Part shown: piece by piece, positions 1 through 10,125 of the stretch
Numbering within the stretch: the stretch's first letter is position 1
Layout: every line of letters starts with the position of its first letter
Translations under genes and position numbers: made by a program
Origin: Bacteroidales bacterium
GTDB taxonomy: Bacteria; Bacteroidota; Bacteroidia; Bacteroidales; JAFGHD01
Assembly (NCBI GenBank): GCA_016927695.1
Contig: JAFGME010000294.1
Coordinates: forward strand, 1 to 47,142
DNA length: 47,142 bases
Direction of reading: 5' to 3'
Notes under the pieces: generated by a model
Databases searched by the model: none
What the model saw: the letters and a program-made list of their open reading frames with translations, nothing else
Told to the model about the DNA's origin: nothing

Positions 1-1067
1 AACCGTCGAATAAAAGCTTCGTCGATATTAGATTTAAAGTTAGAGGCCAGAATTACAAGGCCATCGTGGCTTTCTATACGTTGAAGCAAATATGCAACTT
101 CCTGGTTGGCATATTTATCATGCGCATCACGGACATGAGTCCTTTTGCCGAACAGCGCATCGGCTTCATCGAAAAAGAGGATCCAGTCCTTGTTCTTAGC
201 CCTTTCAAAAAGTTGTGAGAGGTTTTTTTCCGTTTCCCCGATAAACTTGGAAACGACCATGGATAGGTCGATGCGGAAAACATCCCTTCCCGTACTCTTG
301 CCCAGGATAAGGGCTGTGAGTGTTTTTCCCGTGCCCGGCGGTCCGTGGAACAGCACCCTGTAGCCGGGTTTGAACCACCGGCTCATATTCCATCTGCTCA
401 TCAGGGTATCATGGTGCTTCACCCAGTTTCCCAGGTCGTTGATCTGTTTAAGGGTAGCTGGTGAAAGTACCAGGTCCTCTTCTTTGAGCTCGGTGGTAAT
501 GTATTCTGCCGGAAAATCTATAGTAAATTTTGGATGGGGCATTTTGCCGGTTAGGAACCACTCCACATAATCCTGTGTAAGTATAAGTTTGCCACTGTAC
601 TGCGGCTCGCCGGGAACCGGATCATCATAGACCAGCATGTTCAATTTTGAAAAGAGATGATCCTTTGTGAATAGTGTCTGATATTCAAATCTTTTAGCAA
701 GGTCGGTGCCGGCAATGAGGAACAATGCCGTTTCAACTGTTGGTAAAAAGCCACGATGGTTCCTGCCCCTGATCCCGCCGAAATGTGGGAAGTCGCCCTG
801 GTCGGGGATGTTTTTCTGTATCAGGTCATCGAAAAAGACCGGGTCGACATGGGGGGCTAATGCAGTGATCAGCATGATGATCTCACTTTGATTCAATTGA
901 TGATTCCAGATGAAAGAAGGCAGCGGGGATTCATCCGAACCATTTTCCGGTAAAGGAACAGATCCCGGATCAAATGCCGGCCCGGCTTTGAAATACTCTT
1001 TAAGCCGCTCTTTGACCACCTCCCGCAGGAAATCAAGGTATATTCTGATCGAATTGCTTGTTTGCAT
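1..1067 (-). CDS. AAA+ ATPase of the eCIS locus (Pvc15-like), C-terminus truncated by window edge
   Basis: Not in the ORF track because it is open at the edge. Reverse-strand reading from ATG at 1067 (MQTSNSIRIYLDFLREVVKERLKEYFKAG...) stays open to position 1 and contains Walker A HGPPGTGKT, Walker B WILFFDEADALFGKR and a terminal NIDEAFIRRF segment typical of AAA+ proteins. Confidence 0.92.
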   Translation of the reverse strand, partial: MQTSNSIRIYLDFLREVVKERLKEYFKAGPAFDPGSVPLPENGSDESPLPSFIWNHQLNQSEIIMLITALAPHVDPVFFDDLIQKNIPDQGDFPHFGGIRGRNHRGFLPTVETALFLIAGTDLAKRFEYQTLFTKDHLFSKLNMLVYDDPVPGEPQYSGKLILTQDYVEWFLTGKMPHPKFTIDFPAEYITTELKEEDLVLSPATLKQINDLGNWVKHHDTLMSRWNMSRWFKPGYRVLFHGPPGTGKTLTALILGKSTGRDVFRIDLSMVVSKFIGETEKNLSQLFERAKNKDWILFFDEADALFGKRTHVRDAHDKYANQEVAYLLQRIESHDGLVILASNFKSNIDEAFIRR

Positions 1068-1109
1068 GATCAACCCTCACATTAAAATTTGTCATTCGCC
1101 ATCCTTATT

Positions 1110-1892
1110 TTATTCACCGTTGTCCGGTTCCGGATCGGGGCAATCGCATGAGACGTTGAAAATATTTGCGCCATTGGCATCCAGGGCAGCGCTTTTGGCA
1201 TCCGATTTAGCCTTGCGGGCCGATTCAACATCTGTATGGATTTGTTGCGTGTACGCATCCAATCCTGAAGCGCAGCCGTGATAGGTATAGGGTGTCCTGA
1301 CTGTCCCGCGATAAGTGTTGAAGGCAGCCACGTGCTGCATTTCATGCGCCCTCAGGGTGGTATTGATGAAGTTCTGTACGGCCCTGTACTCACATTCATT
1401 CAGCCCCGAGGGAACCGGGGGAAGCGTAACCTGGGGATTTGTGGTGAAAACTGAGATTACAGTCCCTGTGTTGGTCACACAATCATCCGCTGAACATTCA
1501 TCGCAATCACTGGCTGGAGTGGAAGAACCTGGCGAAGAATAGGAATTACCGTAATTGGCATCTGTCCAGCCTTCGACGGTGACCCCCTCACAATTGGCAA
1601 AATGCCTGGTGTTTTGTTCTGGAAGTTGCTTCTCGCTGTAGGTTGGAGTCGAAAAAATTTCCTCTTGCCCGACGGGCTGCAGTACTCCTTTTCCATATGC
1701 TTTTTTACCCATCTGCCATACTTCGTTTTCACCATCCTCACATTTGGCCTTGACGACTCCAAATGCACGTGCAGGTTTAAAAAAGGGGACATGATGTGCA
1801 CCCCCGAAGAAGCTTGGTTCCACTTTATTTTCTCTTCTGGAGAAATTATTTACATGTGATGCTGGATAATTCCTTGTCTGCTTGTTGAACAT
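1110..1892 (-). CDS. Putative HExxH zinc metallopeptidase, candidate eCIS cargo/effector
   Basis: 260-aa ORF with HEMQH (TTLRAHEMQHVAAFNTYRG). N-terminal SFFGGAHHVPFFKP resembles the FF...PFFxP segments I recall at the N-termini of eCIS-linked DUF4157 proteins. Lies between the tape-measure and ATPase genes. Confidence 0.6.
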   Translation of the reverse strand: MFNKQTRNYPASHVNNFSRRENKVEPSFFGGAHHVPFFKPARAFGVVKAKCEDGENEVWQMGKKAYGKGVLQPVGQEEIFSTPTYSEKQLPEQNTRHFANCEGVTVEGWTDANYGNSYSSPGSSTPASDCDECSADDCVTNTGTVISVFTTNPQVTLPPVPSGLNECEYRAVQNFINTTLRAHEMQHVAAFNTYRGTVRTPYTYHGCASGLDAYTQQIHTDVESARKAKSDAKSAALDANGANIFNVSCDCPDPEPDNGE

Positions 1893-1971
1893 ATGTCAAA
1901 TAAATTATATCATTAAATATCAATTTAATTCAATAATGGTTTTATCGACTTGCCCAGGGATTACAGCGGCT

Positions 1972-3348
1972 CTATTCATACCAATCGACATAAAGGGGCT
2001 TCTTCAACCAGGGCAGTTTGATCACTCCATATCCCCAGGGGAGATAGTCCAGCAGGACGTCATGGGACTTGCCCTCTACGATTATTCGGGGCTGAAATTC
2101 GTTAAGGATCAGTTTTCCGTCACGCTGCAGGAACCCTTCCCTCAGCCCATTTGGTGAAGTATTTTTCAATATATTCCAGTGCCCGATAACGGCATTCAAA
2201 AGGTTTTCGCTTTCAATCTTCATGGATTGACTGAGTGCTATGTCGCGTACCACAGGAGATTCAATTTCCATCCCGCATAAGTATTTTTCAAAGACCAGAT
2301 CAAATTCGGGGGGATTTTCAAGGCCGGTAGCCAGGTAATTCAACAAATGGACGGCAAGAATTTTTGATGTATCATTTTTAAAATTTCCTTTTTCAAGTAA
2401 ATCGAATTCTTTATAAAAATACTCCAGGAAAGGATGCAGGATGACCAGACCCGCATGGCCAACAAAAATATCCACTTCATCTTCTTTTCTATCCTTCACC
2501 TCCTGATCTTTGTTTTCAATATTTTGAGCCGATCGAAGGCCTTTTTGATTATCCTTAATCCGGCCATCTTTTGCAAGCACTTTATTTTTTACCTTAAGTA
2601 AAATATCATGAATTTTTTCCTGGGTTAGCTTTCTGTTTTCATCAAGAATTATTGAGAAAATTTCGCGGAGAAGTTTAAAGTGAAGAGTACTTGAACTTTT
2701 CTCTGCAGAGCCTTCCGTTTCCTTGAGAGAACTTGTAATCAATGACTTCACTTTATTGGCATCGGGGCCATTATGCCTTTCGATGAGGATGGAAAGAATA
2801 TAAATTCCCACATTCGGACGAAATTGCAAAAGAAGTCTTTCAACAGCATTCCTGTTTCGTTGAAAAAGTTCATTCATCCGGGATACCACATCCGGTGAAC
2901 GCTTTAGGGAATCCATCAACAGATTATTATTTTTCAGTATTGCCCCGTTTTTTTCGCTCCACCAGGGTAAACGGCCGGTGTCGAGGAAATAAAAAAATGT
3001 TTCTGCCATTCGTTCACCCTCTGATAAAGTCAGGAAGGGTTCAGTCGCTGCATCATCATCCGGCTGACCGGCATGCCTTGCTATTTTCTGCTGGAGGGCC
3101 CGTAATGTTTTCTCTGAAAATTCCAGTTCGAAATCCTTTCGCTGAATGTCATCCAGGATCAAATCAATGTGATCGAACCTTAAGTACACATTTGCCGGTA
3201 TAAATCTGTCAAGCCAATTTTCCAGCCTGGGCAGTACGTCATGATTTAACTGCAATAAAGCCCTTTCACGCACTTCCCCTGCTGATTCCATATCAGGCAC
3301 GTCAAATTCAAGATTGAAGCGGTGAATGATATGTGGTTTAGTGTTCAT
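1972..3348 (-). CDS. Contractile injection system tape measure protein (CIS_TMP family)
   Basis: N-term HIIHRFNLEFDVPD...LPRLENWLDRF and C-term GHAGLVILHPFLEYFYKEFDLL...AVHLLNYLATG...LLNAVIGHWNILKNTSPNGLREGFLQRDGKL...LLDYLPWGYGVIKLPWLKKPLYVDWYE match the CIS_TMP pattern. ATG at 3348 overlaps the upstream stop (TGATG); the track's 3351 start is a GTG. Confidence 0.88.
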   Translation of the reverse strand: MNTKPHIIHRFNLEFDVPDMESAGEVRERALLQLNHDVLPRLENWLDRFIPANVYLRFDHIDLILDDIQRKDFELEFSEKTLRALQQKIARHAGQPDDDAATEPFLTLSEGERMAETFFYFLDTGRLPWWSEKNGAILKNNNLLMDSLKRSPDVVSRMNELFQRNRNAVERLLLQFRPNVGIYILSILIERHNGPDANKVKSLITSSLKETEGSAEKSSSTLHFKLLREIFSIILDENRKLTQEKIHDILLKVKNKVLAKDGRIKDNQKGLRSAQNIENKDQEVKDRKEDEVDIFVGHAGLVILHPFLEYFYKEFDLLEKGNFKNDTSKILAVHLLNYLATGLENPPEFDLVFEKYLCGMEIESPVVRDIALSQSMKIESENLLNAVIGHWNILKNTSPNGLREGFLQRDGKLILNEFQPRIIVEGKSHDVLLDYLPWGYGVIKLPWLKKPLYVDWYE

Positions 3349-6300
3349 CACTCCTCAGGAAATTCTTTAAGGATGGATATTAAAGTTTCCAGTTGCTCAT
3401 TGAGTTTAATATCCTGAGAAACAAAATTTTTGGCAAAATCCTTTACTGCATCTTCCAGGACGTTTCTGAGATCAAGCTGAAGATACCGTTCCCTGATAAA
3501 GTTTCTTCGTTCCATGAATAATTTCAGGTTCCTGACGATGATGGTGAGGATTCGATCCGGAATTTTGTCTATACATCTGACCAGGTTCAGCATGAGCAAG
3601 AGCAGCAGGTGCAATAATTCTTCCAGGATTCGGGGGATATCAGGGTGACTAAAACTTTCCGTAAAGGAGTAGATCTGCTGCAACAATTCATGAATATTTA
3701 TAATGACTTCCAACGGGCTCCTGTTTGTTCCGGTAAGTTCTTGTGCGGCAGTAAGTACACTATTAGTTGAAGAATAAAGCTCCATCAGTTGGGGGCTTTG
3801 GGTCACAGCAACCCTTTCTTTGTAGGCCTCGGTGATAAATGTTCTTATGGCCCTGTCAATGTATGACCTGACAAATTCCGGGCATTCAATACCGGGGTTG
3901 ATTTCAGGAATTTCAACGGTCAGCTCGCCTGTCGAATGGCATGGATCATCCTTGACAGAAATGTTTGCTTCGATATTACTTATGCCCATTTCAGCCAGCC
4001 GTGCACGACTGTATTTGATGTTGAATGTGCCAGTACCGGTTTGGATGAAATCTTCCAATCCCACGTTGAACTTCCATAGGTAAATTCGTTCCCCGGATTG
4101 CGATTCATCGGTCTGGTTAATGTAATCCACAGTGAACGCATCTTCGTTGGTATCGTTCAGTTTGAAGCTAAGTTCCAGTTCCATTTTTTTGTAGACTACT
4201 ATGGTGCATTCCATAAGCTCACCGTTAAGGGTGAAGGTGATGGTTTTGCCTAGCTGGTCTTCGGGTACTTTAGCCGGGTCAAAGGAAGGTGGGTCGCCGG
4301 GAATGATGGCGTCGTCAGCTTCAGGGGAAGTGATCACCGCATCCTTTGGGGAATAAGCAGTGAATGTGATGGGATCCTGGTTATTGCAGGCAATGTCGGT
4401 TGGGAGGGCAAGCGACTTCTTCTCTGCAGGGATGATGAAAGCCACCGGCGGGCAATCAGTGCAGCATAGATAGGGCAGGCAGAAATCAGCCACCACGATA
4501 TCCCGGTCGGGAGGGTTCAGTTCTGCACAGAATATCTTTCTTAGTTCCTCTATCTTGTTGTTGATTTCCCTGATCAGCCGCTCTGAAAATACGCTTCCTG
4601 TATTGATATTATTGGCCTCAAAATAGGCGGCGAGTTCCTCCTCCAAATTTACCGTATCCCCGTTGCTTACAATGTAATAGGCGAAGGAATCGATATCACG
4701 GTACTGGGGCAAGATTGTTGTTTTCCTCATTGGATTTACCCCTTCTTTTAGTTCTCTTTTGAACCTTGTGATCGTTGCCTTTTTTCCCTGTCCTTCGTAA
4801 ACAATCACAAAGGTGCCTCCCCTGTGGACCCCTGCTTTGTGCTCCAGTCCTGGGTGATCAGCCGCATACTTAGTAAACGAAAGGTTTTTCAGAATCTCCT
4901 GCTTCCGTTTTTCGATCTCACGCATGATCACCTCCAGCTTTTCATAACCGCAGCAAAGTTTCTCAAGGTTGTTTAGCATATTGATATACCTGGTTTCATG
5001 CCCCCTCATCATGTAATCGGTTGTTTTGAAATATTTTTCAAGACGGGTATGCATGGTTTTAATGCGTCTGCAAAGTTTCTGTGCAAATTCCCTGTAGTCA
5101 TCAATCAGATTGTTGTTGATATCCCACAGGAACCCGGGAACAAAACGCTGCAGGTAGTTGAGGCTTCCGATCAGGATGGTCGGGTATTCAAAAACCACAT
5201 AGCGCTCATCCTCGGTCAATTTATTGAAATCAGCATCCATTGCAGCCAGTGCCCGGGCTTTTTCGGTAAAATCATCCACCGAAAGCATATCTTCTTCAAG
5301 CACCTGTGCATAGAACCTTCCAAAGACTGTCGGATCGGTATCGATTTTATCCTTGATGATTCTGCCGGGCCTGAAGGGCGGCCGGATAAACGGATCACAG
5401 AATTCGGTGAAGGATGGCGTACGGGTAAAACCGGCAGTAAGACCGGAAAGGTTTGCCCTGAGACCCTTGGTCTCACTGGGAATGGTTTCTTTCACAAGTC
5501 GTGTGATGTTTGTGCCGGTACTTCCTGATTCTATTCCGCCGGTGATCGAATTACCTGCAAGCCTTGTAAAAGCGGAAAATTTCGTGATGATCCAGTTTTG
5601 TTCACCCTCTTTGGCAATATAACGTGTCAGGTTGATGTGCGGTTTCTCCTTGTTGGCCGTAAACCCGGAGAAGAAAACAGCCCCTTCCGCGAGCAGGCAG
5701 TTGATCTCTGCCTGGAATGCATTCAGGGTGGCATTCAGGTCTTGAAAATGACAATCAAAATCTTTGAGATTAATGTCGGATAATTTCACATCTCCCATTC
5801 TTACAGCTACAATATCGATGGGTACAGCCTTATCTTTCCTGATCTGTTCGAGCATTTTCATGGCTTCTTTCCATTCCATGCCAATATGGCCTTCCACCCG
5901 GAAAAAATCATTGGCATCGATGTCGTAATCCAGCGGGTTCAACGTATGATCGGGAACCGGTGAATCGTATGAACCGGCATTATAGGAGAGGTTCAGTTTT
6001 TCCTGTCCTTTCAACGTTCGGCTATAATTCCATTCTTTAACAAGAAGGTTGGTATTCTTAAAATAAAACGGGATGGCCCTATCGGACAGCAAACGGTCGT
6101 AATCCATTGAAGGGGTGACCTTAATTACTTTTGGCTGGACAGGATTGAAGTTTTGGATGATCGATTTTAACCTGTTCATTAAAGTGATAGCCAGGTTTAC
6201 ATCTTCCTTTTTGCCCTGAACAGGTGATGGATAGAACCGGTGGCGGTATTCCACGGATGCTGGGCCATAGTCGGCATTTGGTGCACCCAGCATAATATGC

Positions 6301-7313
6301 TTCGGGAAGGAATGGATATCGGCACAGCATTCGAAACCGATGGTATACAGGATCTCCCTGAGCTCGTTATAGGCAGCGATCACATCTTTATAATAATCAT
6401 AGGTGTACTGGCCGTACAGGGTATTGGAAGGGGTGGTCAGTGATTCCTTAAGTTTTTGGGTTAGGGTGGAAACATTTAAATTTCCATTTTTATCCAGAAC
6501 TATCCGGAAGGCATCATACAATTCCTTGATAGCTTCCACCAGAACAGTGCTGCCGTTTTTGGCTGCCGTATAATAAGCGCCAGCCAATGTTGTGCTTTTG
6601 AGTGTACTGACCTGGTTGAGGACTACCCGTTTCGCCTTGATCACAGGAAAAGAGAAATACTTATCATATGCATAACGGTATTTCAAATAGATTTCATCTC
6701 CGATGGTTTCCCCGGTGTCTTTATGGATCATTTTGTCCATATCGGTTTTCGAAAGGACGAGTACTTTCGGCTTTGCCACCTGCCGGCTTCCCATGTTGTC
6801 GCAATCGGTGGGGGTGCAGTTCTCAGGATCTTTCAGGTAATACTCAAGGTAAAGGATGGCAACCCAATTACTTATCTTTCCATCCAGATCCTTTATTTCC
6901 CCGTAATCAGAAGAATTCAGACCATCTTTCTGTTCTTCGGTCAACAGTTCAAATAAGGTGATGAATTTTTCTTCCAAACCATGCTTGTAGTAAAAGGGAT
7001 CGTAGTGGGCACCGTCGGGTTGTGCGTAATCCCTGAAATATTTGAATTCGGTGTCAGTGATTTTCAGCAGGTCGCCATCTGTAGTGATGGCGACACCTGC
7101 TCCCATCTTAATTACTTTGGTGGTATTATGCCTTGTGAGGGGCAGGCCACAAACAATACCGGTGCCGATAAGGCAGGTGCGTGTTACCCTGTGCTGGTCT
7201 TCAAAGAAATCTATGATCTCATTCAACTGCACCTCTGTAAGCACCTGGTCCTTCACAAACCTGCTGTATTCGAGGTTCAGAATTTCGAGTTGAATTTCCT
7301 GCTTGGTTGCCAT
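3348..7313 (-). CDS. Large (1321 aa) eCIS baseplate/fibre-associated protein with Ig/PKD-like region
   Basis: Single long ORF in the eCIS operon. N-term VLTEVQLNEIIDFFEDQHRVTRTCLIGTGIVCGLPL...GVAITTDGDLL is baseplate-like; the region around ISPEADDAIIPGDPPSFDPAKVPEDQLGKTITFTLNGE looks beta-rich. Confidence 0.6.
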   Translation of the reverse strand: MATKQEIQLEILNLEYSRFVKDQVLTEVQLNEIIDFFEDQHRVTRTCLIGTGIVCGLPLTRHNTTKVIKMGAGVAITTDGDLLKITDTEFKYFRDYAQPDGAHYDPFYYKHGLEEKFITLFELLTEEQKDGLNSSDYGEIKDLDGKISNWVAILYLEYYLKDPENCTPTDCDNMGSRQVAKPKVLVLSKTDMDKMIHKDTGETIGDEIYLKYRYAYDKYFSFPVIKAKRVVLNQVSTLKSTTLAGAYYTAAKNGSTVLVEAIKELYDAFRIVLDKNGNLNVSTLTQKLKESLTTPSNTLYGQYTYDYYKDVIAAYNELREILYTIGFECCADIHSFPKHIMLGAPNADYGPASVEYRHRFYPSPVQGKKEDVNLAITLMNRLKSIIQNFNPVQPKVIKVTPSMDYDRLLSDRAIPFYFKNTNLLVKEWNYSRTLKGQEKLNLSYNAGSYDSPVPDHTLNPLDYDIDANDFFRVEGHIGMEWKEAMKMLEQIRKDKAVPIDIVAVRMGDVKLSDINLKDFDCHFQDLNATLNAFQAEINCLLAEGAVFFSGFTANKEKPHINLTRYIAKEGEQNWIITKFSAFTRLAGNSITGGIESGSTGTNITRLVKETIPSETKGLRANLSGLTAGFTRTPSFTEFCDPFIRPPFRPGRIIKDKIDTDPTVFGRFYAQVLEEDMLSVDDFTEKARALAAMDADFNKLTEDERYVVFEYPTILIGSLNYLQRFVPGFLWDINNNLIDDYREFAQKLCRRIKTMHTRLEKYFKTTDYMMRGHETRYINMLNNLEKLCCGYEKLEVIMREIEKRKQEILKNLSFTKYAADHPGLEHKAGVHRGGTFVIVYEGQGKKATITRFKRELKEGVNPMRKTTILPQYRDIDSFAYYIVSNGDTVNLEEELAAYFEANNINTGSVFSERLIREINNKIEELRKIFCAELNPPDRDIVVADFCLPYLCCTDCPPVAFIIPAEKKSLALPTDIACNNQDPITFTAYSPKDAVITSPEADDAIIPGDPPSFDPAKVPEDQLGKTITFTLNGELMECTIVVYKKMELELSFKLNDTNEDAFTVDYINQTDESQSGERIYLWKFNVGLEDFIQTGTGTFNIKYSRARLAEMGISNIEANISVKDDPCHSTGELTVEIPEINPGIECPEFVRSYIDRAIRTFITEAYKERVAVTQSPQLMELYSSTNSVLTAAQELTGTNRSPLEVIINIHELLQQIYSFTESFSHPDIPRILEELLHLLLLLMLNLVRCIDKIPDRILTIIVRNLKLFMERRNFIRERYLQLDLRNVLEDAVKDFAKNFVSQDIKLNEQLETLISILKEFPEE

Positions 7314-7350
7314 ATCATGTCGTTTTTTATCTGAGTTATTTTATAAATGA

Positions 7351-10125
7351 TTATCCCGGGTTCGAATCATTTTCCAGAGATCCTAATTTCGAGCTTCCCA
7401 ATACGACTGGGTTTTTCTCTTCCGTGTCATCATCACAGTCGGCCAACTGACCTTCTTCATACACAGTATACATCTCCTCCAGCACTTCGATGAGCGTTTT
7501 CAGCTTTTCATCAGAGGCCTGTTTCATTGGATCCTCCGACGCCTGCCGTTCATTCAGCCAATTGTTGTAAGCATCTTCGAATTTCTTCATGAATTCCTCG
7601 TTAATAAAACAAATCCGGGGCAGAACGTGTGCCGGGGTTTCCATACGGATCAGCCTTTCGGCTAACCGTCTGAAATATTTGTTGCGAAGCCTCATGCTAT
7701 AGCCGGGCAGGATCACCGTCACCCTGAAAGAGTAAGGATCAAGCGGCCTGCAATATGATCCGTCCGGTTCAATGCATACGGGAAGGAACAGGTCAGTTTT
7801 CGTAATAGGAATATCAAAATCGGGACGCAGCAACAAATGTTCAACGACGTACATCCCCTCCAGCCTGAATTCCTTAAGGAAGTAGCTGATGATTTCTTCA
7901 ATTTTTATGTTTAACAGGGAGTAGGAACCTGTTTCCAGTTCTCCTTCCAGCACATCATATTTATCCGGATGAGCAGCAAGGATTTTACCTTTGGTGTCGA
8001 CAAGGTTAAAACTGACTTTCTGGTCACTGTCGCTTAAAACTGCTTTATAGTATTCCGCTTCACAACCCAACAGGCTGGCCAGCCCCATCTCCTCATACGC
8101 ATCGGCTTTTTTAGCAAATGTTTTATTTTCACTTCCCAGGATAACATCTGCACCCATACTGATGCTCCAGTTGTGGCCCTGTGCCGTTTTCTCCACATGA
8201 TAAGCGAGTTTTGCCAGCGAAAGCCTTTTATAGTGGTTGAATCCGAGCAGCCGCGAAATTCGCTTTTCCATCCCCGGAACATTTACCAGGGCCTCCTCCA
8301 GGGTGAGTGAATTGTAAAAATCGAATCCGCTGGCCCGGGAAGTGCTCACATTGTAATAATCATCCAGGAAATCCACCTTGTGACGGATGATAGCCTGGTC
8401 GGCATCTTCTGCATAAAGTCGGTGCATCAGGAACACATAATCGTTGAACTGCTCAGCGAAGCGGGCAAGCAGGTGATCCAGGAACATGTTTTTGCGGGTC
8501 ACGTAAGGATCCAACCCTTTGTCTTTCAAAATGGATTCTATTTTATCTTCCCAATTGTCCGCATGGTCAAATATCTCCTCAACTTCTTTCAATCCTTTAA
8601 CTGCATTGGCGAAATAAGTGCGGGCAATACTTTTATCTGCAGAAAAGAGGACACTGATGTTGGCCAGCTGGGCAAAATAATTGGCCAGCACCTGCTCGAA
8701 AAAAAGAAGGTATGCCTTGAGTTGCTTTGCCTGTGCTTTTCGTTCTGTGGTAGCGCTATCAGGGAGTCCTGAATGGCCGATCCCATAAGTCTCGGGGAAA
8801 TCATTCTGGAAAGTTTGGTAATCCGAGATATAACGGTATTCACCGTCGGGCATGGGGATGTCCTCAGTTTCCCTGGAACGCTGTTTTGAATTCCAATCTT
8901 CCCGGAGTTGTGCCAGGTCATCCAGCGCTTCTTCCATCTTTAGTTCGATGGGAATTAAGTCTTTCCACATATTCAGCACGGAATTGTCGAGGCAGAACAC
9001 AGGTTTGTGCCCGGGGCTGATGCACAGGTTCCATTTGTCGCCCTTAACTGCCTCACGAACTTTATTCATATCCTTCTCATCACAGGAACACAACCCGAAG
9101 GCGATTTCCTTGATTAGCTTTACTCCTTTGGTATTCATGATGATCCGGATGATGTCGCTGAGGCGGACTTCTGCCCGGAGCCCGCTTGCAATTAGGTCTT
9201 CCTTGCAAATAAACCCTTTTTTACTGAAGGGATTCCCAGAGGTTCGGTAATGATATTCCTCCTTGAAGTCAAAGACAGGACCATCGAATATCTCATCTGT
9301 CGTTTTGCCCATCTCCTGCATTTCCTGAAGGCTGTAAAACGGGACATCCGGTGACAGGTACCGGTCAATGTTGGACACTATTTCAGCCCATACCTGTTCG
9401 GGATCGGCATTGGGCTCGATATCGATATCCCCGCAAATCACCACCCCTTGCAACGGAACTTCTTTCACCGAATCAAGGTCCTCACACAAGTTGCGATATC
9501 GATGGTAAACCTCTTTTACATGCTGTACGATTTCATCCTTTTTCTGAGCGATCAGCAACTCCTGCTCCGATTCGCCCAAATCTTTCTCTTTATCCGAAAG
9601 TAGATTCGGTTCATCATAGTCCAGCAGGATATTGTTCAATCCGCGGAGCTTGAATTCATGGGCTTTTTTCGGATCATTAACTTCGCCATCGGATTTGTAG
9701 TGGAGTTCAGGAATCCCTTTTACCGACAGGTCCTTGAATTTGGCGACGATCCTGCGGTCGGAGGCCGTTATCCAGGCATTCCGGATTCCTTCGATCCTGA
9801 TAAAAAGCTGGCGGTAATCATCAGCGCTTACCGGACAGGAAGGCAGGGCTTTGATGGCCGAGAGGAACTGCTCGTGCATATGCTTAAGGTTGTCCTTCGG
9901 ACTTGCGAGGATATCCTCCACCGGCATTGCGATGCGGTAACCCAGGTCGGTGATGGCATAACAGAGCATTTCCAGTATTGTCACCCCCGGATCATGAACG
10001 TTATAGTCGGTCCATAGCTTATGGGCCAGTGCTTCAATATATTTCAAGCCTTCGGAACGGAGATAGGCATAGTCCTTGCCGTATCCGGTGCTGATGTCTT
10101 TAGGTATGGTCAATATGTCACTCAT
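7351..10125 (-). CDS. eCIS baseplate protein, Pvc12/Afp12-like (weakly baseplate J-like)
   Basis: MSDILTIPKDISTGYGKDYAYLRSEGLKYIEALAHKLWTDYNVHDPGVTILEMLCYAITDLGYR is typical of this family. The proposed ATG at 10125 overlaps the upstream stop by 8 nt (ATGAGTGA), shorter than the track start at 10146. Confidence 0.82.
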   Translation of the reverse strand: MSDILTIPKDISTGYGKDYAYLRSEGLKYIEALAHKLWTDYNVHDPGVTILEMLCYAITDLGYRIAMPVEDILASPKDNLKHMHEQFLSAIKALPSCPVSADDYRQLFIRIEGIRNAWITASDRRIVAKFKDLSVKGIPELHYKSDGEVNDPKKAHEFKLRGLNNILLDYDEPNLLSDKEKDLGESEQELLIAQKKDEIVQHVKEVYHRYRNLCEDLDSVKEVPLQGVVICGDIDIEPNADPEQVWAEIVSNIDRYLSPDVPFYSLQEMQEMGKTTDEIFDGPVFDFKEEYHYRTSGNPFSKKGFICKEDLIASGLRAEVRLSDIIRIIMNTKGVKLIKEIAFGLCSCDEKDMNKVREAVKGDKWNLCISPGHKPVFCLDNSVLNMWKDLIPIELKMEEALDDLAQLREDWNSKQRSRETEDIPMPDGEYRYISDYQTFQNDFPETYGIGHSGLPDSATTERKAQAKQLKAYLLFFEQVLANYFAQLANISVLFSADKSIARTYFANAVKGLKEVEEIFDHADNWEDKIESILKDKGLDPYVTRKNMFLDHLLARFAEQFNDYVFLMHRLYAEDADQAIIRHKVDFLDDYYNVSTSRASGFDFYNSLTLEEALVNVPGMEKRISRLLGFNHYKRLSLAKLAYHVEKTAQGHNWSISMGADVILGSENKTFAKKADAYEEMGLASLLGCEAEYYKAVLSDSDQKVSFNLVDTKGKILAAHPDKYDVLEGELETGSYSLLNIKIEEIISYFLKEFRLEGMYVVEHLLLRPDFDIPITKTDLFLPVCIEPDGSYCRPLDPYSFRVTVILPGYSMRLRNKYFRRLAERLIRMETPAHVLPRICFINEEFMKKFEDAYNNWLNERQASEDPMKQASDEKLKTLIEVLEEMYTVYEEGQLADCDDDTEEKNPVVLGSSKLGSLENDSNPG

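Noticed and set aside
1110-1892. DUF4157 assignment for the HEMQH protein
   Set aside because: An FF...PFFxP-like leader is present, but the DUF4157 core (YEQEADRVAD and its own HExxH context) is missing, so only a generic HExxH call is made.
1893-1971. Separate promoter for the HEMQH gene in the 79-bp gap
   Set aside because: AT-rich, but no clean TTG-N19-21-TAnnTTTG pair found on the minus strand.
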